Under the pieces are notes generated by a model. That model saw only the letters and a program-made list of their open reading frames with translations, was not told the origin of the DNA and did no database searches. From Pelargonium tetragonum (Eukaryota; Streptophyta; Magnoliopsida; Geraniales; Geraniaceae): a stretch of 64,000 bases of DNA. The DNA is taken from assembly GCA_036897445.1 (NCBI GenBank), contig JAYMTL010000006.1, positions 222,536 to 286,535 of the forward strand, in the 5' to 3' direction. This document shows, one piece after another, positions 14,449 to 26,282 of this stretch. Within the stretch, counting starts at the first letter, position 1, and the number at the start of each line of letters is the position of its first letter. A program made the position numbers and the translations under genes.

Positions 14449-14757
14449 TCAAATTATAGAGATACTGACACTTACACTATAAGACCCATCTACTGAATCC
14501 ACTGACTTCTTTGACTTACTTGTTTTATCTTTCCTATTAGACCTAGACTGGGATTCCCTTGTTGACTTAGCGGGCTTCTTTGACCTACCTGACTTGTCTG
14601 GCTTTGCAGAAACAGGAACAGAAGCTATAGGAACAGCAAGAGCAGGAACTTGAGCAGTAGAAGAAGTTGTAGCCGGACTAGGAACAACCTATAGAGATAC
14701 CGGGCTTCCCTGTGGGGGATACATATGCCCTTTTTGTTCTATTGTAGCTACAGTCAT
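14449..14757 (-). pseudogene. Ala/Pro/Ser- then Lys/Ser-rich ORF with one premature TAG
   Basis: Function unknown. The frame begins at an ATG (14757) and runs 102 codons to TGA (14451-14449) with a single internal TAG at codon 23 (14691-14689), most simply a mutated CAG. Residues 1-22 include the Pro-rich stretch MYPPQGSP. Residues about 24-48 are an Ala/Pro/Val/Thr/Ser low-complexity tract (PATTSSTAQVPALAVP). Residues about 50-85 are basic, with repeated SK, KS and RS (SGRSKKPAKST, KTSKSKKSVDSVDG). No catalytic motif or membrane segment is seen. Unlike its surroundings, 14581-14700 has (CpA+TpG)/(ApC+GpT) of 15/15, so this piece is less mutated. A disordered basic N-terminus of this kind would suit a retrotransposon Gag-like or chromatin protein, but that is inference. 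It is the most convincing coding relic in the window. Confidence 0.55.
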
Positions 14758-17700
14758 TATAGTTATTTTATAGTAGTAGTTTTAGATTAGTATTGTACTA
14801 TAGTCTTTATTGCACTAGATCGTTTAAGATAGCATTGCTTTAAGGTATACTACCCCTGTTCTATGAGGTTAAATATTAGTCCGGTTATAGAGAGGGTTTT
14901 AAGTAAGGTACCAAATGTTTAAGCCAAGCTACCTCATTTCTTTTTATATTCTAAAGTTCTTATAGATGCGGGAATTTAAAAACGATTCTACGGCCATTCT
15001 CGTTACTTATATCGACAGTTAGTTTTTCTACACTTTTAGTAATTTAGTATTTTACTTTCGTCAGTTTACTCTTAATGTTTATTTGATTCTTAATTTGGAT
15101 TAGACTGGAAGGGACGTCCGAACTAAAGAATTGCTTCTTTTTCTTTTTATTTACTTAGAGATAATTCTTGATATTGCATTTTAAGTATCGGTTTCTACTT
15201 TTTAAAGTGAGTGTAAAAGCGGATCTGCTGATTGTATATCCCGCACTTTAAGTAAAAGTGTTTAGCTTATATATTAAATATCAGGAGATTTTATCTTTCT
15301 ATTTGGAGGTGGTGAAGAAGACATAGGGTCACAAGAAAACTCTGGGATAAGCTTACAAGTCATCCAGGGGCAGTTTCATCACGAAAAAGTGCTACCTTTT
15401 TTATTAACCAGGTCCCTTGTAGAAGCATGCATTTGAACTTTTTATTAGTATTAATTTTAGTTGTTTTTCAAGGGGCTGTCCGGAAGAGAGAGACTCCTAT
15501 CTATACCAAAGGAAAAAGCCAAAACCCTGGGAGGAATTTCTTTTTTAAGATGCCCTATTTAGATTTTTATATAGCTATTATATTACCGGCTATAAATCCC
15601 TAGAAAGCACTATATCTAAATGCAATAAAAATTTAAGGTACTCTTTATTTATATAGAGTTGGTTGTGAAAAGCGCGCCTAATACCAAGCTAGTGGACTCG
15701 CTATGAAGGTTAACCTTGTTAGTTTAAAGTCTTTTTAAAGGTTCCTATATACTAATATAAGTGTGTTATCCAAATATTCTTTACTTGTCGATTTATTATT
15801 TAGAAGAGAAGTCTATAATAACTGCAAAAAAATCTTCCTTAAGGTACCTTGAATTTTAAAAACTTTGGCCGAAGCCATATCTCTAGGGCTCAACAATCAG
15901 TAAGCAACAGCTTAATGCACAAACTTGATAAACAAGGGGATTCCATGAGGAGAGTACTTCTAAATTTCTAAGTCTTTTCGGTAGATCTTTTTCTAATTAG
16001 TATTAATAGAATTCTCTTGCGTTTAGAGTAGTGAGCCATCATCCAAAAGGAAGTGTGGTAGTTTCAAGTATTGCGTGCTAGCTTCGAGTTGCTTAAATAG
16101 AGTGCTTGATATATGATCAAACTCGTGCTTAATGCCGGAGCGCTGCTAATAAGTTATGAATAGGAACTTTTCTGTTAGATTTACCTTCTGAGAGTAAAGT
16201 AAATAGAGTAGAAGACAAAAAGCCAAGGATATAAGGTTTTTGGAACTACTGACATCCTAATTTCTATGCTTTTTGAGGAGTTTGAGGAAAGCTGCTCTAT
16301 AAAAAATCTAAAAAACTCTATTCAGAATAAAGGAAACCCCTAGACATTAGCAGACAAGTCAATTTCAAGTCATTTAAATTTTTAAATAGTATATTCATGT
16401 AATAAGGAATTCTAAATACAAATATTAAGCTCCGCTTTTATAACAAAAAAGCTATATCTGAACCTTAAATTAACGACACGGGCTCCCAACCTCTCCTCTA
16501 TTTTCAAGGGAACCTGCCCCTAAAGCGGGGTACTACAAGCTAATCCATGCTACAGTATCCCACAACTTTTGAGTACTGAGCTAACAGGAGTTTTAGTAAA
16601 ACCGATATAAAGCACACACACTATAAAACTACAAGTTTTCTTATAAGTATTTTAACCTCTCTTTCTTGTTTACGGATCTGCTGCGATGTTTTGTAAAAGA
16701 GTATAAATCGAAATTGGACTTATTATCTTTTTGATTAAGAAGAAGAATTAAAGTTCTGCTTTATATGGCACTGGACTTCTGAATTATTATACAAAGTAAC
16801 AGAACAAAATCCATTAACAAAAACCTTAGCAAATCCTGAAAATGTAGAATAATAAATAATATGACCTAATATTTCTATAAAGTAAAGAATACACCTGAAG
16901 GTGTATACCTTATTGACAAAAGCAACTAGTAGCGCAAATTCAGGTTGCTGAATACCTGGAGTCCCCTACAAAGGGTCCGGATTAATAAAGCATCCCTTGA
17001 AAGGTTAATTTACAACCCGGCGTTTTATGAGATGGGTTACTTTGCTAGTATAACTTTAATATTCTTTCTTTCGAATATCCGGGACACTCTTTCTAGGGAT
17101 AAGGCTATAGAATTTCTCCTACAAGGTGTCCGCCTCTATTTAAATTAAAAGATCTTGATTTCGCTATCTATAAAAAGTCCCCTCTCTGAAAGCGGTATGT
17201 ACAGTATACTATTACATGACTTAAGCGTTACTCTATATTGAATTGGAATAAGAATTTCTTTAATCTACGGAAGCTTTGCGGTTTGGGCAATGGGGGTACT
17301 ATAATGCGTTCTTTTAAGAGTAATAATTCATGATTATTGCATCAAAACAGAGAGACTCTACCTCGTTTTGTAGGATTTCCGGTTTACTAATTCTTCTGTA
17401 GCTGTCGGAATTCCAGTTCATAAAAGGAAGGACCCACAAGTACTCGAATATCTTTTTACATCCCCTTATTCTCTTATTTACCTATGTACTTTATGCCTCG
17501 CTCAAAGTCATTTATTAACTCAAAACTAGTTTTGGAATCCTATATTTCATTAAAAAAGAAAAAGTCTTAGTCTCTCTAATCTAGTTAATCCTAAAGGGGT
17601 TTAAATCCTATTTCACAAGGACGCAAGCAAGTTTACTCTTTTATATAAGCCCCTTTTCTAATACTAAAGTACTAAAGTTAGGACTAGCAACGCACCTTAT

Positions 17701-20700
17701 TCATAATTCAAAATACAAAACAGCTTGGCGGGGCTAAGCATACGCTCTATAATAAATTAGTTTCTTTGGTAGGCTTTTCTTAAGTCTTATAATTAAGGGA
17801 ATAGTCTTCTTACTCTTACTGAGGTTGCTAGGGGCCTCTTCTATCCGATACTACCTATTACTCTAGCTAACGTGTTTCTTTTATGAGCTTATATTTAAAG
17901 TCTTTAAGGTAAGTAGATATATTCAAAATACTATAAATAAGGATTCCTTGTGTTCCAAACGATAATCAATTAAGACAAGATAAAAATTACTCTACCTGTG
18001 TTTTAGCGTACACCCCTCGGATAAGAAATTTTCTACCCGTATTTAGTTTAGTAAAGGGGTGCCCGGCAGTTCCTAGCCATGTAGTAAGGTTTACCCTATT
18101 ACAAGAGCTCTTCTCCACGACCCCGAATATGAAAAGTCTCACAAAAATTTCTTAATAGCCTGGGGTTTCTATTTGATTGAGTAACTTTTGGGTTATATAG
18201 TTAGTTAGCAACACAACAGAATGTTAACCTTTGCCTCTTAATTCTAAGTAATTCCTTATATTTAGATTCGCTAACTCTGACTCTGAGTCCTTCACAAGCC
18301 CAGGGCCCCCATTTTTTGAGGCAAAGCAACTCTGTTTACAAAGTTATTTTTAAAGTCTAACTTCCCTATTTTTGGCACGAAACCTGTTATATCTGGATTT
18401 GTCTCTTGTGTTGAAAGGCTTTGAAAAAGGGAATACCTCCCCTGATACAGGCATACTGCAGCTCGAACATTATAAAAAAGTAGCTCTCAATAATTTAAGA
18501 AAGTTTTATCTCTATTCATTTACAAGAATATATAAAAATGAGAACTAAACGCCTATTTAATATCTCGGACAAGGCTCCTGTATTAAGGTTCCTCATTTAT
18601 TACTGAACGCAGACTTTTTGGAATACCCTAAAAAGCTTATCTGTATCACAAGACTCTCTTAGCGCTTTTCTAATGTAGTATTGACTAGATCTAACTATTC
18701 AGTTTTTGGAACTCTTGCTAAACTACTTTCCAACCTTGAACTAATATCTTTTAAAATTCCTGTGATAAGTAAGGAAAACTTCTCCCCTTTTTTTTTTATA
18801 TAGGTACTCTTATTGTATTGAAATATAGCTTTTATCTAATTTTCGACAGAATTTTACTTAAGATCAACCGAAGTATAAAAGACTAAGATTCTTCCTTTGT
18901 CTAAGGGTTAAGACTTTACTGTTATATATACATTTCAACAGTTACTTTAATAAGTTTCTTATCTTTCCCTAAAGATATACAGGATTAGTTTTGCAGCGGC
19001 TAATATGAATTAAATTCTCAGAAAACTTGTATAGGTATATTTTTTTTTTACAAAGAATAACATTTTACTAAGTCCGGATATCCCACCCAAGGAGGCGGTC
19101 TCCAAGAAAAGTAATCTCTTAAGGAGCAACGTCTTGTTTACTAGTCAAATTTTAAGAAATGATTTTTTTATTTAGTTGTGGTTACTACTTTTTTATAAAA
19201 ATTCCTGGGTTTGGATTGACCTAGGCATTTTGCTAAAAAGCTTTTGCTTAAGAACAGGTCTTTAGGTCCGGGATTAATACCTTTTCTAACACGGGCTTCC
19301 CTTTAGACTTTGCTTTAGTAGAGGAATCCCCTCTACTCGAATAGAGTCCAAGGGTGTGTAATTTGTAAAAGAAATTTTGCGGGAATAGCGGGTACCCTAA
19401 ATAAGGAAACCTAGGATCCGTATATACAAAATGAAAAGGTTACTTACCCTGCCTGGGAAAAAGATCCTAACAATAAAACCAATTAAGAAAAGCGCTAGTC
19501 AACAAACTCTAGTTAATTTCTGCCTTTATCGAGTTGAGACAAATTTGAATTATTACTCACTCTTTTTTGAGAGCATGTTTCTCTTTATAAGAGTTATGAG
19601 TTCCTATAGAAGAAATTATCTAATTCTGTAGTGAATTTTTAGTTGTCAAAAATTTCATGTTATTACAGTGTAAGTAAAGGACGTCAATAGGTTGGAATCG
19701 TGTTCGAGTTGTTTATAATTTTCATGTTACAAATACCACTAAAGTAAAGTGGGGTAGCCAGCATTTCTCGGTAATATGCAAGGCCCTTTTATCTAAATCT
19801 AACTCTTTAAGAATTTAGACATTCTTTAATATGAGATGGCTACATATTATAACCCTTTTTTAAGAAGATCCCCTATTAGTATTAGAACTCATAGTGTTCA
19901 ACTAAGTCCATTCTATATTAATAAAAACCGGGCACCTGTTTTCTCAGTCATTATAGGAAACTTCTACTTTCTCTAAACTAAAGGATGACCTAACCAAAGC
20001 GCACATCTTATACAAAGGACTGCCCGTGTGATTTAAATTAAGGGGGTTCCCTTCTTTGGAAGGACTCTTAAGCATTAAAAAGTACTCCACACTAGATGCC
20101 CCGTTAACCCAGAACTTGTAGCCAGATTATTAAAAAATGTAACTTATTGTCCCAATAAAGATTAAGTGGGATCTACACGTATAGGAAAACCTCCTGACAG
20201 TGCGAAGTAAAAAACTTTTTAGGGGGGGTTAAGCTAAACTTAGAGAACCTCGAAGAAACTTTTCCTAGGCAAAAAGCTATTATAAGATTTATACTAAAGA
20301 GGGGTTGAGCACTATTTAGTTAGAACGTAATTAGGAGATGCAGTCCTTTTATAATAAAATAAAAAGATGATGCCAGTTAGATGTTACTCTCTAAGGGGGG
20401 ACCCCGAGGGATACTTAATTATATCAAGAACTCTTTAGGTCTTTTCTTTGTATAGGTAAAATTCTATAGCAAAGGTAAACTAGGTTTCTTAAGGGTCTCT
20501 CCTTACAAGCGGTGCCAATTAGTATTCGATTGTAAATTTAGAGTTTTTCACTCCCGAGAGATCTATACCTAATATGTGTAAAAAAGGGGCCTAACTTTAT
20601 GTCTTATTTGATAAAAGCTTTTATTATTTACCGGCGCCCTCAATAGCAAAAGGCACTACAGGAACGTTCTATGCATAAAGCATCGGGTTATAAGAATCTG

Positions 20701-21263
20701 TATACACAGCGCGTTTAGAGTTTCTATTTTAAAAACTAACGTGCCTTATCATGAATCATGAAATTCCGCTGAACTATGGGGTTCCCGGTATCCAAATTCT
20801 CAAAGTTACTTATATTATACACTTAAGATTCTCCTAGCAAAACTTTTTTCTATGTTACCGCTTAGCTTGTAGAGTGAAATTCTTCCTTATATACTAATAC
20901 ATGTCTTAGATTCCCTAAAAATTTTTGTGCAACCTTAATTTCGTACGTATATGTAAGTGAAAGTTCTTAATTTTATATCACCCGAGTCTGCTATATGAGA
21001 TATTAACTCTTTACTTTATTGGTTAGGGTAATTCTCTTTTAAGGATTTTGAATTTCATTTTGGACTAGACTCAGTAGTACAAGCAAAGAGGGAGAACTCT
21101 GCCTTTTATTACTTTTAAGGATGTAACCAAGTTCCAACTAGTACAAGACATAGGTTATTCCTTTGCCGAGATAATTACCTGTTCGTACAAGCTTTTTGAG
21201 CAAAACTCTTTGGAATAGACCTGTTTATAACCTGTCCTAGGAGTCCTTGTCTTATGTGCTTTA
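14758..21263. other. Gene-free AT-rich stretch
   Basis: I see no gene, RNA gene or recognisable element. The short open frames at 16945 and 19431 are at chance length and have no family resemblance. An 8+8 bp inverted repeat lies at 16889-16906. Confidence 0.65.
16889..16906. repeat. Short perfect inverted repeat (8+8, 2-nt spacer)
   Basis: The arms are ATACACCT and AGGTGTAT, separated by GA. There is no adjacent gene to regulate and no T-run, so no function is assigned. Confidence 0.4.
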
Positions 21264-21308
21264 CCTTTCAGAACTAGGCCCGAACTCTGCATCTTGGTAG
21301 CTTTCTTA
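21264..21308 (-). repeat. Repeat copy matching 62234-62279 by transitions
   Basis: Read on minus, 39 aligned positions starting at TAAGAAAGCTA match 62234 onward (plus) at 30 sites, and 8 of the 9 differences are transitions. In the frame that begins with TAA, both copies translate alike: ESYQDAEF here against ESYQDTEY there, with several differences at third positions. The preceding TAA is then plausibly a mutated CAA. This shows two diverged copies of one formerly coding repeat, mutated mainly by C-to-T and G-to-A change. Confidence 0.6.
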
Positions 21309-21975
21309 TGGCTTCCCGCCGGCTTCCTCCTATAATTTTAAGCTGGCTCTGTATCTCATGGGCTATACCCGTACTCTTAGAACTATATAACTAACCCGTA
21401 AACTTTCTAGTAGAAATTCTTTTTAATGTTAACTCTTACAAAAAAACTAGAGTTTCACAAGTACAGGATTTCTCATTCTCATATTACTTGAAAACCATTC
21501 CTTTAGACATAAGAAATTTCTAATTATATATTGTAATATATTGTATTGTAGAACAGAACTTCTCACCCCCCTTGCCAAATTTTAAAAAGAAGCTTTTAAA
21601 CCACAACCCCAGTTTAGCGCAATATATCACTAGATTTTCTATCTTGACAAACATTTTAGAGTATACAGGGCTTTGCTCCAAGATTAGAAACTCCTGCGTA
21701 GGGCGTAGGGTTTACTTCTTTTACCGAAAATTCCTTTTAAAACTTAGAAATATAGACTAGGATCTTTCCGGCTTTGGCCTTTCTAGTCTTACTGTTTCCA
21801 TTATGGATTAGAGGCTGGTAAGTAAGAACCCGGGCCTAACCCTTTTAGTTAGATCTAGATTAGAGACTCCCTCTTTTACTAGAATTTCATTCCTCTTATT
21901 TTATTAGTTAGCGTAATAGATAGTAATTAAGCTTCGCGGTTAAGGACAACACCTCTCTTAGTAGTTTCTCTTTTT

Positions 21976-22262
21976 TTAGAGGAGGGGCCTTAGAGATCCT
22001 TGGAAAGAGTTCTTGTTACCGACCTCAAGGTACCGAAGGTAGGTTAGTGTAGGAAGTCTTACGAAAATATCTACATACCCTATGATAGCATATTCTTCAG
22101 AGCTCTCCGCTTTTTGTAGCTTTGGTTTTTGCAGCCTTACTATCTTATTCGTCTTAGCTACTAGCGGTATTCCCTTGCAGCCTTGTCTTAGTGTCCTCCC
22201 AGCCCCAGGCTCTTCTCGCTTTCCGTGTAGCCCCTAGCTATCTTATCTTATAGATACAACCC
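21976..22262 (-). pseudogene. GC-richer repeat island with two overlapping protein-like frames
   Basis: G+C in 22141-22260 is 57/120, against roughly one third around it. One minus frame is stop-free for 85 codons (22233 to 21979, then TAA) but has no ATG, GTG or TTG start near its beginning. It includes EEPGAGRTLRQGCKGIP and SSEEYAIIGYVDIFV. A second minus frame (from about 22262 to TGA at 22099-22097) is interrupted only by TAG and TAA and reads ATRKARRAWGWEDTKTRLQ, then NTASS, then a Lys/Ala-rich tail. The RLQ and SS-stop-E/D pattern of the second frame recurs at 62780-62930 and 63280-63456, which favours it. By length alone either frame could be chance. Probably a less mutated fragment of the same repeat family. 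No domain recognised. Confidence 0.4.
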
Positions 22263-22890
22263 CTCAGTCTCTAGTTAACGAATTAACGAGGAGCAAGTCT
22301 AGGAAATTTGTTAGGAATTGTAAGATGGGGTCAGAGCTGGGTCATTAATAGTTTTTTTAATTGTACCAATCCTAAGGAAAGTAGATATGATAGGGGTTCC
22401 TTATCTTTATGAGTTTGGGTAAACCAGGGTATTACAACGGAAATCTAAAGTCTATTAGTAGCTTACAGGATTAAGGGCAGGTAAGTAAAAAAGGGTCTAG
22501 AATCTAGGGGAAGTCTTTCTAAAAGAGGCACCCATTCATAAGTAAGAGATAGAGATTTAGTCTTTTATTCCGGATTCTGTCCTACTAAAGTTTTTTGTAA
22601 AAGTTATCTAGCAGAGTTCCGCTTTTTAAAGTAAAAAAAGAAACTCGTATTAGATAAGAGAATAAAAATCATTCTTTCATTTATATCTAAGAAAAGCTTT
22701 GCCTAATTTTATCCAGAAATAAAGTCTAATTAAGTGTCTTGACAAAGAAATTAGGGTTTCCCTCTCCTTATAAAGTAAATACCATCTGTTAGTTTTTCTT
22801 CCTATCCGTTTTCCCAAAAGTAAAGGAAACCTTTAGGTTTTGCAAGACAACCCCTTCTATAACAATTTCGATTGGAATACAAGGGGATTT

Positions 22891-22957
22891 GCGGCCCTTT
22901 ACCTTAGCGGTAGAGTACGCCTTTACAAAGTATTATGCCTTAGTTTCAAGTCCCACC
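22891..22957 (+). other. tRNA-like fragment (A-box and B-box)
   Basis: The D-arm-like TACCTTAGCGGTAGAGTA (22900-22917) and the B-box-like AGTTTCAAGTCCC (22942-22954) have about the spacing of a tRNA gene. The anticodon arm and T-stem do not pair properly, so it is not a functional tRNA. It could be a decayed tRNA gene, the head of a tRNA-derived SINE, or chance. Confidence 0.25.
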
Positions 22958-25900
22958 TTTTTTATAATATTAGCTACATAATATTTCTAATCTATAAATT
23001 ATAAATATAGATAAAAGGTAGCAAAAAAGAGACAGAAAAGGGTACTTCAATAGCGTTGCGAAAAGCTCTCAAATTTCCTAGGTGTTTCTTATACTTTTTA
23101 GTTAGAAATTCTTGTTCCGGGTTTCCTATTACTGATAATAAAGACGCTAAGGAAGGGAGCCAAGAGAACTAAATCTTAAGGTATAGGGCATTAAAAAACT
23201 AAGCGGAGTCCCTTTTTACCTCAATGCCTCTGAAAAATATTGCACATAAAACTAAGAGGTAAGGTCTTCTTTCTTCGGGCACCCACTTTTTAAACTAGTT
23301 AATGAAAAAAAATATATAAGAAAATAGGTATAAGCACGAGTACTCGTAAGCCCAAAAGCGCCTTAATTCTTAATTTCGGAATAAGGAGTAGAAAAGGGGA
23401 GTTTCTTCATCTTCTTGAATTCTGGGAAATTCAATAGCTAGGGCAGTTCCTCCACTTATGTTTTTATTTTAAAGTCTTTATAAAATCAATGCTATAGGAA
23501 ACGAAGCCAAAAGAAAGGGGGATTTTTAGAGAAGAAAATTACACAATAAATATTACTAGAATTCCATTATATTACTAATGGCAAGGGTTGGTTTCCAACC
23601 CAATATCGGGGCAGTTAAAAATGCTTAAATAAATACCGAAGTGAACAAGAGTTTATCTATTTACTATCTTCCTGGGCTAGGTAGCGAACTTCATCAGAGT
23701 CAAATCTAGTCAAAAAATTCCTTTAGATTAGTTCACGTTTTTTAAACCGAGAGTCATTTTAGCACAGTAATTTAGACTTATTTAAAGGGAACTCTAAATT
23801 TCATAATGTCTTTACATACGAAAGCTTAGGGGTTTTTCTTTTATTCAATTCTGTTAATTCCTATGTTTCAACCCAACTTCCTCGTAAAAAAACCATGATC
23901 TTAAATTAGGTTTGGGTAATCCACAAACAAATAGTAAAAACTGCATAAATTGGGTAGCATCCCATTTTTGAATAGAAAGCTCGGGTTTTATCCGAGTCCT
24001 TAATGACAGTATACCAAAATTTGTATGCTGCTTTGACACTTTATTTGTTTTCTTATCCCTCTTACTTAAAGTCCAAGCTGTTGCTCATAAAAAGAAGAAA
24101 AATTGTTGATCGATCTCCAATTCAAATTCACTTAGTTATATGGTTATATGATTCAACTTAATGCTCTGTAATCTGGTCTCTCCAGCACTGTATTGAGTAG
24201 TATCTCAGCCTGCTAAGTAATTGAGATTACAACTAATTCACAACATAGAACATACTTAAGTAACGTTGTGCTAGATAACAAGGTATATAATTGTGCAATA
24301 TGAATACGGATACTTTCATAATAAAAAATTTTTCTTATTTATTAAGAATGCTCTTAAGTTAAACGAAACTCACTTAGTTAGTACAAAAGTTTTATAAGAA
24401 CTAGAAGAAGTCTTTCCGAACCCGTATAAAGTCTCATTGACCGGCGAAAGCCCCCGGAGATAGCTCTTGTTAACAGTTTATTCTTTCCTATTGGGCACAC
24501 TTTTGAGCTATTATTAATTGCCAACTAGACTATAAGCTTTGACCAAAGGGGAATTAGGAACCCGTACTATGAGGGAGCCCTCCTCAAAGTAAAAAGGCAA
24601 ATACATACCAAGCTTTTACCTAGGTTTTATTAAGTTCTAGTTTAATAAAGGGAGCCGCGTCTTGTAAGCATAAGTAATTTATAATAGTTAAGTCGGTTCA
24701 TTAAGTCTTTTATGTAAAATAAAGATATATGCCGCTGTCTCTAAGAGGTGTGCTCTACACTAGAAAACTTCTGCCCTGTCGTCTAACCTAGTGCTACCAA
24801 AATGAGAATCTGGTTAAATCTTTCTTTATTACTGGAGACAGGCTTTTAGATCTAATACAATTAATAAAGCACAAGCTTCCTCTAATATTAATTCTAAGAA
24901 AAGGGCCTAGTTCTAAGATAAATAGGTAGACACTTTTGCTCCTTATTTTATGGAAAATTTTTATCCGGCGTATAGACTTGTTAGAAAATTCTACAAAACT
25001 TTACTTTAAGCTCTACTCTATACTCCTAAGAATCTTTTTTTATCTAGTAAGCAAATCCAAACGAAAATCGAGCAGCTACCGACTTCCGATAAAGTACTGT
25101 GCGTATTAGTAACTCAATTTTAAAAGGGGATCCCTATTTCTCTAAGTATTACCAATCCTGGTTTTGCTACTTGTCAATATAAAAGCTAGCTAGAGTTTCT
25201 CGTCTCAATCGGTAAATAGCCCGTTGTTTTTAACTTATATCACACCTTTCTTAAAATCAATCTATATATGTGTCCTTTTGGTATATTATAATTAGATTTT
25301 CCGAATCCTTATAGCTTATAGGTTCCTCTTAATTAAAAGAGTCCTTCTCAATCCTAATAAGATTCTTGCTGGCCCAGAGCCCGGGATAAACAAGACTCGT
25401 TGTGATAGGTTGTGCCCTTACCCTTAATTATATAAAGCAGAATATTCAAGAAATAAAGGAAGATTTAGGTCTTTTTTAAGTATTATACTTCTGGTTCTAC
25501 TCAGCATAAGTGTTTCCCGTTGTAAATTTATGCTTCGTAAGGGTACTATTGCTACAAAGCTCTTTGGATAAAAAAGGGGGCTCTCCAATTTACAAAATAC
25601 CGAGGGTCCTTTATAACAGGAGTCAGAACCCAGTATCTGGTCCGCGGAAAAGCGCTAAATCTACTACTATAAAAATTTTTTGGTATCACAGAGCTATAAA
25701 AGTAAGGGGTAGTTTTGAACTACAAAAAAAGAACTCGTAATATATAAAGGAAAGCTCTGTTACCCTCGGATTGAATAAAGCTCTCTAACTAAACTGATGG
25801 CAATTTTAATTCATAAAGTAATTCTTCTTCTACTTAGGTTTTCGTAATTAAGAACTTTCTGGATCTCGTGGTAACATTAACTAGAAAGATTTTTACCGGC

Positions 25901-26217
25901 TTGTTATAATTGTCTGAACTAGGCGACGAAAAAATCCTGTTCTAAACTCTTATAACTACTAAATTTTTGGAATACTACGATTATAGCACTCTTTCTTTAA
26001 AACTAGTCTATACAGACAGAAAGGGGGTCTACTTAATATAATATAGATCAAAATTGAAAAACCTAAGTCAAAGACATCTCGTAAATTATATTTACACCAG
26101 CCGATACATAACTTCCAACCCTTTTCCATACCCAATTTTATAGAAATCCCCCTTAAAAGAGTTGGCCAATAAATATAGTATAGGCCCTTCCCTATATGAA
26201 AGGTAACAAGAATCTCT

Positions 26218-26282
26218 CTTTGATGGGCAAGTAGAGCGGATGAAAAGTACATGTATTACCGTAGGTTCAAGTCCTGTTTTTG
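26218..26282 (+). other. tRNA-like T-arm with weak D-arm
   Basis: GTAGG-TTCAAGT-CCTGT (26261-26277) forms a T-arm with a canonical loop and five pairs, two of them wobble. About 25 bases upstream, GGGCAAGTAGAGC resembles a D-arm, but no acceptor stem closes the structure. It is not a functional tRNA. Confidence 0.2.

Noticed and set aside
25959-26252. 97-codon minus frame
   Set aside because: Chance length, Ile/Leu/Tyr-rich composition as expected from base content, no family resemblance.
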